64,000 nucleotides of DNA from Sycon ciliatum (Eukaryota > Porifera > Calcarea > Leucosolenida > Sycettidae). The DNA lies in NCBI RefSeq assembly GCF_964019385.1, contig NC_088649.1, forward strand, positions 10,463,025 to 10,527,024, written 5' to 3'. The notes below the pieces were generated by a model. The model made no database searches. It had not been told where the DNA came from and saw nothing but the letters and a program-made list of their open reading frames with translations. The translations under genes and the position numbers were made by a program. Positions 40,557-49,637 of this stretch are shown one piece after another (position 1 is the stretch's first letter; each line of letters starts with the position of its first letter).

Positions 40557-42234
40557 GAACCCGGCCGGTAGACACCTCCCAGGACAATCTTGTGCCCGGC
40601 GCTGAGCTGGATGGATACCCACAAGACTTCATGCTGGGGGGCGGCCAGTTCATCGATGATCAAGGCTGGGAGAGTAGATCGCACCCAGATTGCAACTCCA
40701 CCACCGTGTGCTGTGCGGTCAAGCCTGAATGGAGGGCTATAGCCCGAGAATATCGTGTCCCACACTTGGACCTTCTCTGTTGTGAACTTTGTTTCGGTTA
40801 CCACTGCGACGTCAGGGTTGTGCTGTAGCAACGCGTGCTGGAAGTCGTCTAACTTGCTACTTAACCCGAACGCATTTGTGCTCAAGAGGCGAAATGGAGC
40901 AACCATGGAAGAAACAACAAGAAAAAAACCAAAAGCTAAAAAATACCAAAATGTTAACCTAGAGCTAAAGTTCTTAAAAAACAAAAAGGTCCTGAACGTG
41001 TTTCTAAGATTTAAAAACGCCAAGTGTTCTGCTTGCTGCCAGCTAGACCCTTTCTCTTTTTCTTTCTTCCACGGACTTCGGTGAATTCGGTTTCAGCTGA
41101 GGGGGAGGTCGAGCTTCGCTGCCGTTTGCTGTTGGTGCCTGCTTTGCTGTTGCTCTTAGCGCAGTCAGCCAGTAGGGCCATTGCTCTGTCTTCGTCACTA
41201 GCAGGATCAGAGTGGGCCAGAGACGTGGTGGGATCAGGCTGCGGTGGGGAGGGGGTGGGGGTTCCTCCATCCGACTCCTCAGCCCAGCTGCTGTCGGGGG
41301 ACAGAGCTAGAGTGAAGTCCGGCTCACCTTCAGTGCTTCCCACTGAGGCAGATTCGGGTTCCCTAGATGCATCCCTTTCTGCATCCGATCCTCCTGTAGC
41401 AGATGAGTCCGAGTACGGTTTGTCTGACCCCACGCCACTAGCACTGGCAAGCTGGCGGTTGGCTGTCGTAGCCGAGGGAGGCTGCTGATCCAATGAGCTT
41501 GGATTTCCCGCCTCCCGTCCTGCTACTCTTTCTGCATCCGACCCTCCTACAGCAGATGAGTCCTGTTTGTCTGACCCCACGCCACTGGCCAGTTGGCGGT
41601 TGGCTGGTGGACCCCGACCCCATGGATTTGTCGTACTCCGTGCGTGGGTGAGGCGATTTGGACAGACCTTTGCCTCATGTCCGCCTTGCTGACATCGAAA
41701 CCATGTTTGCGTTTGACCTGGGTACCAAACCCGTACCGTAGTACTACCGGAACCTATACGCACAGTAGACGGCATGCTCTTCTTCAAACTCATCCTTGCA
41801 TGGCGGGTTCCCGTTTGGATTGAAAAATCACTATGCTCCACGATCTTTCTTGTTATTGGGCCATGAATATCTCCAAATGCCCCCAAAGAACTTGCAGCTG
41901 CTCCATCATGTAAATGCAGTGGGCATCCAAATACCGATACTGTGATTACTTCACTGCCACCCACAGTAACAGGCACAGCCTTACCGCTTATTGACAAGCC
42001 AGAGGATACAAGCCGGTCGCGTGCGGCTCCACAGGAAAGTGCTACGAGGCACCAGCCAGGCTTCCCTTGTAAATCCACCTGCTTCAGCTCAGCAGGGCTA
42101 ACTCCATTTTTGGACAGTTCCTCTATATAGAAAACGTGATCTGACGGCCACTCAGGCTCTCTTCTAAACAGTATGGAAGCGGACGCAGGAGCGCCAAAAC
42201 TGCTCCCACCCGCCATGACTACGTGTATTTGCAC
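40557..42234 (-). mobile_element. 5' part of a third LINE (ORF1 and endonuclease N terminus), antisense
   Basis: Read from 42234 downward. ORF1 (42234-41011) is an intact 407-codon frame. ORF2 begins near 40907 with VAPFRLLSTNAFGL, VVTETKFTTEKVQVWD, FRLDRTAHGGGVAIWV and VLGGVYRPGSS, and is cut at 40557. RT is missing. The endonuclease is related to, but distinct from, that of the plus-strand elements. The element lies tail-to-tail with the plus-strand LINE copy 2. Confidence 0.7.
41011..42234 (-). CDS. LINE ORF1 protein, intact frame, degenerate zinc knuckle
   Basis: A 407-codon ORF. The N-terminal 130 residues resemble an RNA-recognition-like ORF1 domain (VFYIEELSKNGVSPAELKQV, VTVSVFGCPLHLHDGAA). 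Residues about 165-205 (MPSTVRIGSGSTTVRVWYPG, WFRCQQGGHEAKVCPNR) form a CCHC knuckle in which the first cysteine is tryptophan (W-x2-C-x4-H-x4-C). The rest is S/D/E/P-rich and contains a duplicated block, ANRQLASGVGSDK and ANRQLASASGVGSDK. It ends with a basic run GRKKKRKGL before TGA. ORF1 proteins chaperone the element RNA. The intact frame suggests recent activity. Confidence 0.65.
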   Translation of the reverse strand: MQIHVVMAGGSSFGAPASASILFRREPEWPSDHVFYIEELSKNGVSPAELKQVDLQGKPGWCLVALSCGAARDRLVSSGLSISGKAVPVTVGGSEVITVSVFGCPLHLHDGAAASSLGAFGDIHGPITRKIVEHSDFSIQTGTRHARMSLKKSMPSTVRIGSGSTTVRVWYPGQTQTWFRCQQGGHEAKVCPNRLTHARSTTNPWGRGPPANRQLASGVGSDKQDSSAVGGSDAERVAGREAGNPSSLDQQPPSATTANRQLASASGVGSDKPYSDSSATGGSDAERDASREPESASVGSTEGEPDFTLALSPDSSWAEESDGGTPTPSPPQPDPTTSLAHSDPASDEDRAMALLADCAKSNSKAGTNSKRQRSSTSPSAETEFTEVRGRKKKRKGLAGSKQNTWRF

Positions 42235-43112
42235 GAATGCAGCTCGCGAGCTCCATACACTAGTACATGGAGCAGGGGTCGTGCACGGAGCTACAGTAAC
42301 GTTACTAGTACATGATGGAGCGGTACAACGGCCGCGAGAAACACCAGCACCTCCGTTTTATCCCGGTGATCTTCAGCCAGGAGGAAAAGCGAGTCCAACC
42401 AATTGACTTGCTATCCTGCCATTCAAACCTTACGTACTCTTTCTATAATGCAACAACCACAGCGCATCTCAAAATGTTTACTTCTCAAGCTCGAGAAGAA
42501 CTACAGACTGCAGTACTTACTCGAGTGGTGGAGTCAAAAATTGCTGCTACATGCTGAACCTCTTTTTCATTCGAATTTTCGCACAGTCTTTCAGTTTGGC
42601 ACGTCCGTAATGGAACCGAAATTTGATTTGCTGATGGTCCGTAGTATGTGTGCATTCTGCGGTGGATGAGAGTGAAATGGGGTCGATGGGACGATTTTAC
42701 TTGCATATCAGGCTTGGGGACGATTTTGCTGTGATCCTGCGCCTGATATGTGGAGGTTGCTCCATGGAACCTGGTATCATCACGTTGTTCTTACCAGGAG
42801 CTTTCCAAAGAGCACAAAATTGTGAAAATCGAGTGAAGGAAACTAAAGTTATGCCCTCAATTTGAAGGTGAAAATTGTGATGAAATTTCTAATTGTGCTT
42901 CAGGCTGTGCTGGTTATCAATGTGCAAAGGGTTAAAATTCCTTTTCAGTCACTTTCAGATAACTGAGTGACATGTCAGTTCGACCAGGTCTACAATATTT
43001 CCACTTTATAGCTACCCAGCTTATGTTACTATTGTACTAGTCATTTATTTTTTGAGTATTGTGGACATCATCATGAAAACTCTTGAAAAAAGGCATAAAA
43101 GGCGTCAAAAAC
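42235..43112 (+). other. Third unit copy, first segment, with exon-like ORFs
   Basis: Homologous to about 3440-4560 with the part matching 3525-3765 deleted. ORFs: 42312-42557 (81 codons; KHQHLRFIPVIFSQEEKRVQ, YNATTTAHLKMFTSQAREEL), 42403-42669 in another frame (LLLKLEKNYRLQYLLEWW, FDLLMVRSMCAFC) and 42650-42865 (YLHIRLGDDFAVILRLICGG, PGAFQRAQNCENR). None can be named. The unit is cut at 43112 in the sequence just before its AATAAA by a repeat-R insertion, and resumes at 45827. Confidence 0.45.
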
Positions 43113-43121
43113 AACGAGAGA

Positions 43122-43202
43122 GCAAAAAAGCATAGTGTAGGGCCCTGAGCGAAAGAAACAAGAGAGCTTGGAAGCTCAGGGCCCTACGCTATGCTTTTTT
43201 GC
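43122..43202. repeat. Hairpin, 29-bp arms with one mismatch, 23-nt loop
   Basis: Arms 43122-43150 and 43174-43202 (GCAAAAAAGCATAG, GGGCCCTGAGC). The same arm sequence is found singly at 43785-43810, 50535-50575, 51350-51390, 57100-57140 and 58465-58510, where it is an end of repeat family R. Confidence 0.85.
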
Positions 43203-44377
43203 CTTGATGACCTAGACAAAAAAAAAGCATAGGGATGTTATAAATTCTTTAAAAAATTCCTTTTTTTTAAGACATAACCTGGGATTCGAACCCGCACTAT
43301 CGCGCCCTGCATGCACTCCCCGATACACTTCGCATACATACTAATTCTTCCAAGTTGCTTCACATTATGATCTTGCATTTGAAAGCCCTACTTGAATACG
43401 CATTGTGGCCAGCCGTCTTTGATGGTACGGTACGGTAGGGATAGGTACGGGACAGGTACGATCGAGGGTAATACGACACCATCTCCCGTACCGTACCATC
43501 AAACACAGCTGGCCACATACAGCTGCCCGCAATATTCAAATAGGGCGTTAAAACGCAAGATCATAACGTGAAGCAACTTGGAAGAATGGGTATGAATGCG
43601 AAGTGTATGGGGGAATGCATGTAGGGCGATAGTGCGGGTTCGAATCCCAGGATATGCCTGAAAAAAAAATAGGAGAATTGAAAATTTATAACATCCCTAT
43701 GATTGTTTTGCCGTCAGATAGATAGCACCAGGCGTGACACAAATAAACAAACAAACACACAAACAAATACCAAACGAGAGAGCTTGGAAGCTCAGGGCCC
43801 TACGCTATGCTTTTATGCTTTTTTGCCTAGCTCATCGTACATGTTATAAGAACTGATGGAATTGTCTTTTTCCGTTGATTGGCCACATCACTGTATTGCA
43901 AAAACGTTTCAATCGGTTTGAATATTATGAGTTAGGCAAAAGTATTTGCAGAATTTATTGCGGATTGTTATTTCTCTAATAATCATGTACTTTTGTTTTG
44001 CTCCTTTAATTTTTATCTCCTTGTAAATCAACAAATTTTGGCCGATGAGAAATAGAAACCTCTCGATTAGAGAGGTTAAGATGCACGTTATTTCCGACGT
44101 GACGCGCAGTTTCACGTCAAATTTGAAATCGATCGGTATTTTTGCTCTCACATGCATCCATTGCTCAATCATGCATCATTTGCCTATATGACAAACGTTG
44201 GCCTGCGATTTACTTTGGCCGGTTGGTACCAAGCGGCGAAATCAGCGAAATTAAATCGCCAGCGAACATTAGTTGATTTTAATACAGGAATCGGATTTTC
44301 TGGCCTTTTTGTAGTAATACATGTACATTGACCTGTTGAGCCAATGACGACGCCGAATGCATGGTTGGCTGTGGAGC

Positions 44378-44655
44378 ACATTACATAACTTTACAGTCTC
44401 CTAAAATACGTATCCTGTCCGACGGCAAAAGAAGCTGCAGATTTAGTTTTTCTGCGCGTCGACGGGATGTCTGTGGCGCGAAAGTTCAGCTCGCGTTATT
44501 TGGCTCGCACGTCGAAAAAATCAACGCGAGTGACCTGCTGCTCACGTCGAAATTTGGACATTACATAACTTTACAGTCTCCTATATAAATACGTATCCTG
44601 TTCGACAGCAAAAGAGGTTGCAGATTTAGTTTTTCTGCGCGTCGACGGGATGTCT
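44378..44655. repeat. Direct repeat, two copies of about 95 bp
   Basis: The stretches 44378-44472 and 44560-44655 share CATTACATAACTTTACAGTC and TTTTTCTGCGCGTCGACGGG. The second copy carries a TATA-like TATATAAATA (44581-44590) where the first has a deletion. They precede the 23-residue repeat ORF. Confidence 0.7.
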
Positions 44656-44958
44656 GTCCTGACGTTTACTGGGACCGGCGCTGACTCTGCCGATCACGGG
44701 CGTTCTGGACTCGACTGGATGTCTGTCCTGACGTTTCCTGGGACCGGCTTAGACTCTGCCGATCACGGGCGTTCTGGACTCAACGGGATGTCTGTCCTGA
44801 TGTTGGTACCGCCGGACTCTACCGATCACGGGCGTTCTGGAGTCGACGGGATCTCTCTTCCGACGTTTCCTGTGACCGGCACTGAATCGCTCGTTCACGC
44901 TTATTTTGGAGACGACGGGACCTCTCTTCCAAAGTATGTTTATGCTGACGCATCCTAA
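44650..44958 (+). CDS. Hypothetical ORF of 23-residue tandem repeats
   Basis: ATG 44650 opens a 102-codon frame with about four and a half repeats of the pattern MSVLTFPGTGLDSADHGRSG plus two or three residues. Three repeats are close in sequence and the last two are divergent (ISLPTFPVTGTESLVHAYFG, TSLPKYVYADAS). Unit length (69 nt) keeps the frame. The frame is also open upstream to about 44574. No family is recognised. It may be a coding minisatellite or a chance product of a 69-bp satellite. Confidence 0.3.
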   Translation: MSVLTFTGTGADSADHGRSGLDWMSVLTFPGTGLDSADHGRSGLNGMSVLMLVPPDSTDHGRSGVDGISLPTFPVTGTESLVHAYFGDDGTSLPKYVYADAS

Positions 44959-45216
44959 TTGGCGTCTATTCTAATTTAATTTCCTCCTCGTCTCCCTATT
45001 TCTTTCCAAATCCCCCTCTACATCAGGGAGTCGTATGCATAATACGACGAATATTGGTACGGTACGGGACAGATACAGGAGCCCGCAAATATTGTGGACA
45101 GCTGTTATGTACAATCCTGTAGAGCCTTTGTAGTCACAGATACGGGACAGATACGGGATAGCGCCAGGCGTGACACAAACAAACAAACAAACAAACACAC
45201 ACACAAATACCAAATT

Positions 45217-45353
45217 AAAGCTGTGTGGACCCTGGCTAGCGCCAGACGTCACTGAAGTAACGTCTTCTGCATAGCTACGGGAATTAAAGCTGTGTGGACC
45301 CTGGCTAGCGCCAGACGTTACTGAAGTAACGTCTTCTGCATAGCTACGGGAAT
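45217..45353. repeat. 70-bp tandem repeat with perfect 22-nt palindrome
   Basis: Two tandem units (45217-45286, 45287-45353) run from AAAGCTGTGTGGACC to TAGCTACGGGAAT. Each has the inverted repeat AGACGTTACT-GA-AGTAACGTCT (one mismatch in the first). A further unit is at 45758-45826. In reverse orientation units lie at 49638-49706, 50583-50639 (short), 50640-50708 and 50709-50777. These mark one end of repeat family R. Confidence 0.85.
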
Positions 45354-45826
45354 AAACTTTCTCTTTGTATTCGAGGGTACACGACATCGCGTCTACCACA
45401 TTGATGGCCTAGGCAAAAAGGCATGGGGATGTTATAATTTTTTCATTTCTCCTATTTTTTTTTAAGACATAACCTAGGATTCGAACCCGCAATATTGCCC
45501 TGCGCTGCATGCATTCCCCCATATACTTTGTATACATACCCATTCTTCCAAGTTGCTTCACCCTATGATCTTGCATTTGAAAGCCCTATTTGAATATGTT
45601 GGCCAGCTGTCATTGATGATACGGGACGGGACAGGTACGAGATAGCGGCAGGCATGCCGACGGCACAAATACACCTTGATGATCGATGATACGGGAGGGG
45701 ACAGGTACGGGATAGCGCCAGACGGAGGTCCGTCCGCCACAAATAAACACAAAATTAAAGCTGTGTGGACCCTGGCTATCGCCAGACGTTACTGAAGTAA
45801 CGTCTTCTGCATAGCTACGGGAATAA

Positions 45827-45997
45827 AGTCTCTATGTTTCAGTCTTACAGGTTATAACTGTTAACCGACCGTTAGGCTAACAGCTAACCGTTAGGCACAA
45901 ATGTGTAACCGTTTCAGCCCTACTTATCATCTAGTTACAGTTGTGGATAGTTTCTTCATAGCTCGTTCCCATGTGTTTCTTCTTCTGCTTTACAAAG
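45827..45997 (+). other. Third unit copy, second segment
   Basis: Resumes the unit at the sequence matching 4565 and runs to that matching about 4875 (with internal loss). It is interrupted at CAAAG (45993-45997) by the Ty3/gypsy element. Confidence 0.65.
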
Positions 45998-46072
45998 TGT
46001 TGAATTATTATGTACGCTATCATATATGCAACCACCCGCGTGCGTCTGTCTTATTGTATGCAGTCTGTTAAT

Positions 46073-48798
46073 GGACGTTCAGCTCGAACCAGACGCTACA
46101 CCTTCCTGTGTTCAGCACGCTAGACCAGTGCCCTATGCGTTTCGGGACCAGATCAAGGAACAGCTTGACAACATGGTGAAGGATGGCATCTTTTGAGCCT
46201 GTCTCTGAACCCCGCGACTGGTGCCACCCTATTGTTATAGTCGACAAGAAGGGCACCACTGAGAAGCGTGTAACGGTGGACTTCAAGAAGCTGAACTATC
46301 AGATCCAACGCCCCACGCTTCCGACACAGCCACCTCGTGAAGTCGTCACCAGTGTCAGCGGTCGCTTCTTCACAAAGCTCGATGCTCACCATGGCTACTG
46401 GCAAGTGCCACTCAGCGAAGCAGCGCGGCCATTGACAACGTTTATCACTCTATGGGGCTGGTATCAGTACTTGCGCAATCCGCAGGGCCTCATCTTGGCC
46501 GGAGACGAGTATAACCGCCGTATGAGCACGGCATTCGACAACATCACCAATTTCAAAAAGGTCGTCGATGACTGTCTCGTCTATGATGATGACCTTGGTG
46601 ACCATGTGGCACGCGTCCGGCGCGTATTGTTGTGTGCGCGCAAGCACGACGGAACCCTTAGGGCGAAGAAGTTTGTGTTCGCCGCTACCGAGATCGAGTT
46701 CTGCGGCTACATTCTGCATGCTGACGGTTGGACTGTCGATGACGCTAAGCTCACCGCTATCCGCGACTTCTCAACCCCGACGAATCGGACCGATCTCCGA
46801 TCGTTCATGGGCCTCGTAAATTAGCTTGCTGAGTTTACACCTGCTATCGCCGAGCTGGCGACACCGCTTCGTGGTCTGCTGAAGACGTCTGCTGTTTTCC
46901 AGTGGGAAACGCCACACACCGATGCGTTCAACCGTGTGAAGAATGCTCTGGTCGAACCCCCTATTCTGGCGTAGTACCAACCTGGTCTGGAAACACGTCT
47001 GGAAACCGATGCACCCCGCTCGAAAGGACTCTGCTATGCACTGTTCAAACTTCACCCGTCTGGCTGGCGCCTCGTCCAGTGTGGTAGCCGCTTTATCACC
47101 GACACTGAAAGTCGCTACGCTATGATTGAGCTTGAATGTCTTGCTGTTGTCTGGGCTGTACGCAAGTGCCACCTGTACCTTGCCGGCAGCAGATTCGACC
47201 TCATCGTAGACCACCAGCCCCTGATTCCAATCTTCAACACGTATAGCCTGGATCAGGTCGAGAATCCTCGTTGGCAGCGTCTTCTGCTGAAGCTTCGGCC
47301 GTACCAATTTCAAGCTTCCTGGAGACAAGGAAAACTGAATTATGCCGCCGACGCTCTGTCTCGAGCACCCGTCTCCGACCCACAAGCATCTGACCTGCTT
47401 GGAGAAGACGACCTGCCATCTGGTTCCGCTATTCGTGCTTGCCTCCGAGCTGATGACTCTGGTTCGATGTCATCATTACGCTATGCCAAGCTCCAAGATG
47501 CGTGCGCCTCGGACTCTGAGTATCAAGATCTCCTACAGATGGCACTCACCGGCTTCCAACGCTCCTGTTCCGACCTTCCACGGCATCTGCAGCCCTATTG
47601 GAATGGACGCGAACACCTATCTGTCGACTCCGCCGTCGTACTGAAGGGCAATCGCATCGTAGTACCTGCTGCTCTACGTGCATCAGTGCTGCAAGATCTA
47701 CGCGCTGCACACCAAGGAATTGACCGCACCAAGCGCCGTGCGCGTCAACTAGTGTACTGGCCTGGTTTGAACTCTGACCTTGACCGCCTTGTCCGTGCAT
47801 GTCAGCCCTGTCGTGAGTTCCAGCCATCTTTGCCACGCAAACCGCTGCAGAGTGACCGTCAACCGTCAACGCCGTTCGAGAGTGTCAGCTCTGACCTCTT
47901 CCATTGCCAAGGTTGGGAATACATTGTGTTGGTCGATCGATGCACCGGTTGGCCGTGTGTCGCAAAGATAGGCCGTACAGCCACATCTGCCGATGTGGTT
48001 CGTCTACTTCGTCGCTGGTTTACAGATATTGGCGTTCCCAGTGATATCTCAACCGACGGTGGTCCCCAGTATGCGTCGCGACGCTTCACTGAGTTCTGCG
48101 ACCGTTGGCAGATGAAGCACATCACCTCAACCCCGCACTTCTCGCAATTGACTGGCCATGTCGAGTCCCCGGTGAAGTCCATGAAGTACCTTATTGCGAA
48201 AACCACTAGTAATGGCAACCTGGACACCGATGCCTTCCAGCGTGGTCTGTTGGAATGGCGTAATACCCCACATCCGTCTGGACCCAGTCCTGCCCAGCTG
48301 CTATTCGGTCGTTCGATCTCATCATTCGTGCTGGCGCATCACTCGTCGTTTGCCCCGGAATGGAAACAGCGTGCTACCAGTATAGAGAGTTCTGATTCTC
48401 CACCGGTCCCGGATCCAGTTTCGTCTCAGCCGCGCACGTTATTTAAGCTCACTATTGGCATGCAAGTAGATCTGCAAGATCCGCGCACCAAACGGTGGAC
48501 AGCTCGAGGCATCGTCATCGCCATTGGTACCCATCAAGACTATTACGTCAAGCTGTGTAGTGGTCGTGTGTTTTAGCGAAATCGTCCCTTCCTACGGCCC
48601 TATGTCCCATTGCTGCCTGATCGCGTTTCTACTGATAGTGCGTCTGAACCTGCTGTTCCTGCACCTGCTGAGCCTGTTGTTGCACCCCGTCGCAGCACCC
48701 GTAACCGCCGTCAACCTGACCGTTTGAACATTTCTGCACACCAAGTAGTCATATGTTTGATTAATTTTTCTTCTTCTGTAGTCTGTGCTACACTGTGA
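46073..48798 (+). pseudogene. pol: Ty3/gypsy pol: RT, RNase H, integrase
   Basis: The RT start (VPYAFRDQIKEQLDNMVKDG) is followed by a 1-bp insertion near 46192. RT: DWCHPIVIVDKK, FTKLDAHHGYWQVPL and VVDDCLVYDDD (VDD box at 46561-46572), then GYILHADGWTVDDAKLTAIR. TAG at 46822 breaks VNxLAEFTPAIA, and TAG near 46972 breaks the RNase H start. RNase H: LETDAPRSKG, ECLAVVWAVRK, DHQPLIPIFNTY. The integrase is in a 484-codon open frame (47122-48576): HQGIDRTKRRARQLVYWPG, RACQPC (HHCC with the first histidine apparently R), then SSDLFHCQGWEYIVLVDR, STDGGPQYASRRFTEFCDRW and GHVESPVKSMK for the D, D, E triad. TAG at 48574 replaces a tryptophan-like position before RNRPFLRPYVPLL. Confidence 0.85.
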
Positions 48799-48994
48799 CT
48801 GTTCTCGTTGCCTTCCCTCTTGTTCATGTTTTTTTTTGTACTTTCAATATTAATAAACTGTTGAACAGTACCTTTCATGCATGGAGGAGGAGAGTTAGTT
48901 TCTTGTATCTTCATTATTACACACGGAAAGTTGGGTGTGGTCCTCAAAAGAGTGCTCAATGCACCGGGGCGCAGAGCTTCATACAGAAAGAATA

Positions 48995-49281
48995 GAATAG
49001 GATACAGAGCTTGGGTTAGCTGTGACTCAAATTCTACCTATCTAACTTCACACCTCCAGTTACATAAACCAGGATTATACCTGATGTCCGGCGCTGATCT
49101 TGCAAGTACATGCATAGAATCACCGCTTCACCTTATTTGCGCTTAAATTCTCTGATTCCACTAGCACCTTACCACACTATATCAAGAACATTCATTGAGT
49201 TTTTGTATTCATTGCTGTCTGATGATCGCCACAGGCGTGAAACTCTGAGTCACAGCCAACCCAAGCTCCGTATCCCATTCT
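48995..49281. repeat. Inverted repeat between pol and 3' LTR
   Basis: Arms of about 34 bp (48995-49028 and 49247-49281) share GAGCTTGGGTT and GCTGTGACTCA, about 220 bp apart. The outer flanks also share TATCTTCATTATTA (48906, 49300). This is probably a small foldback element inserted in the gypsy element. The remaining DNA between 48799 and 49358 shows no gene. Confidence 0.6.
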
Positions 49282-49358
49282 ATCCTTTTTGTATCTTCAT
49301 TATTATTATGTTTAGATCATAGTCTGGCTTGTTCACCCATTATGATCTCGGAACGGCG

Positions 49359-49568
49359 TGTTGTATTATTATGTACGCTATCCTATATGCAACCAATTGC
49401 GTGCATCTGTCTTATTGTACGCAGCTTACGTCAGCTTGCGTCATGCACTGGTATTTGGCATGCACGCATGACTACACATTGAGCATGCTGATTCCGTGAT
49501 GCTGTTCCTTGTTTTGTTGTTCTTTTCCACTCGCTCCTCGATGGAAATAAACCAATACGTTTATCACA
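49359..49568 (+). repeat. Ty3/gypsy 3' LTR (210 bp)
   Basis: Begins TGTTGT and ends ATCACA. Its first 65 bp match 45998-46064. It contains an AATAAA at about 49546. Confidence 0.75.
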
Positions 49569-49637
49569 CAACGAGAGAATGCAAATATTTTAATGTCATT
49601 TTTCACGGCTGGGAGTGAGTGCCATGAAAGTTAATTC
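49569..49637 (+). other. Third unit copy, third segment
   Basis: Matches about 4874-4938 (AGAGAATGCAAATA, GGGAGTGAGTG, ATGAAAGTTAATT). It is interrupted at GTTAATTCTAA by repeat R block II and continues at 58511. Confidence 0.7.

Larger units (their letters stand above)
43113..45826. repeat. Repeat family R, composite insertion I
   Basis: This block interrupts the unit between the sequences matching 4558 and 4565. It starts with the end motif CGAGAGAGC and finishes with the 70-bp repeat ending TAGCTACGGGAAT. Inside are tRNA-like B-box modules (minus at 43281-43293 and 45478-45490, plus at 43637-43647), TTTGTTTGTGTG runs, the TACGGTACGG/GGTACC-rich section, and a unique stretch 43830-44958. 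The same family in reverse forms 49638-58510. Confidence 0.6.
45998..49568 (+). mobile_element. Ty3/gypsy element with truncated 5' LTR and pol only
   Basis: Starts with 67 bp of LTR (45998-46064, TGTTGAATTATTATGTACGC), which jumps straight into pol at 46073. A full 3' LTR of 210 bp is at 49359-49568 (TGTTGTATTATTATGTACGC to CACA). Flanks CAAAG (45993-45997) and CAACG (49569-49573) look like a 5-bp target duplication with one change. They split the unit sequence matching 4868-4880. Gag, protease and most of the 5' LTR are deleted. Pol is broken by several stops, so it is dead. Confidence 0.8.

Noticed and set aside
40493-42234. Twin-priming 5' inversion of one LINE
   Set aside because: The inverted part lies downstream of the 3' end, not upstream, and its ORF1 and endonuclease belong to a different LINE family.
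42312-42557. Possible TIR-domain second half (RFIPVIF and following)
   Set aside because: One weak motif in one of three copies and in a competing frame; not enough to name a domain.
45217-45826. CRISPR-like array from evenly spaced palindromic repeats
   Set aside because: The sequence is eukaryotic, units are head-to-tail without variable spacers, and they sit at transposon-like repeat ends.
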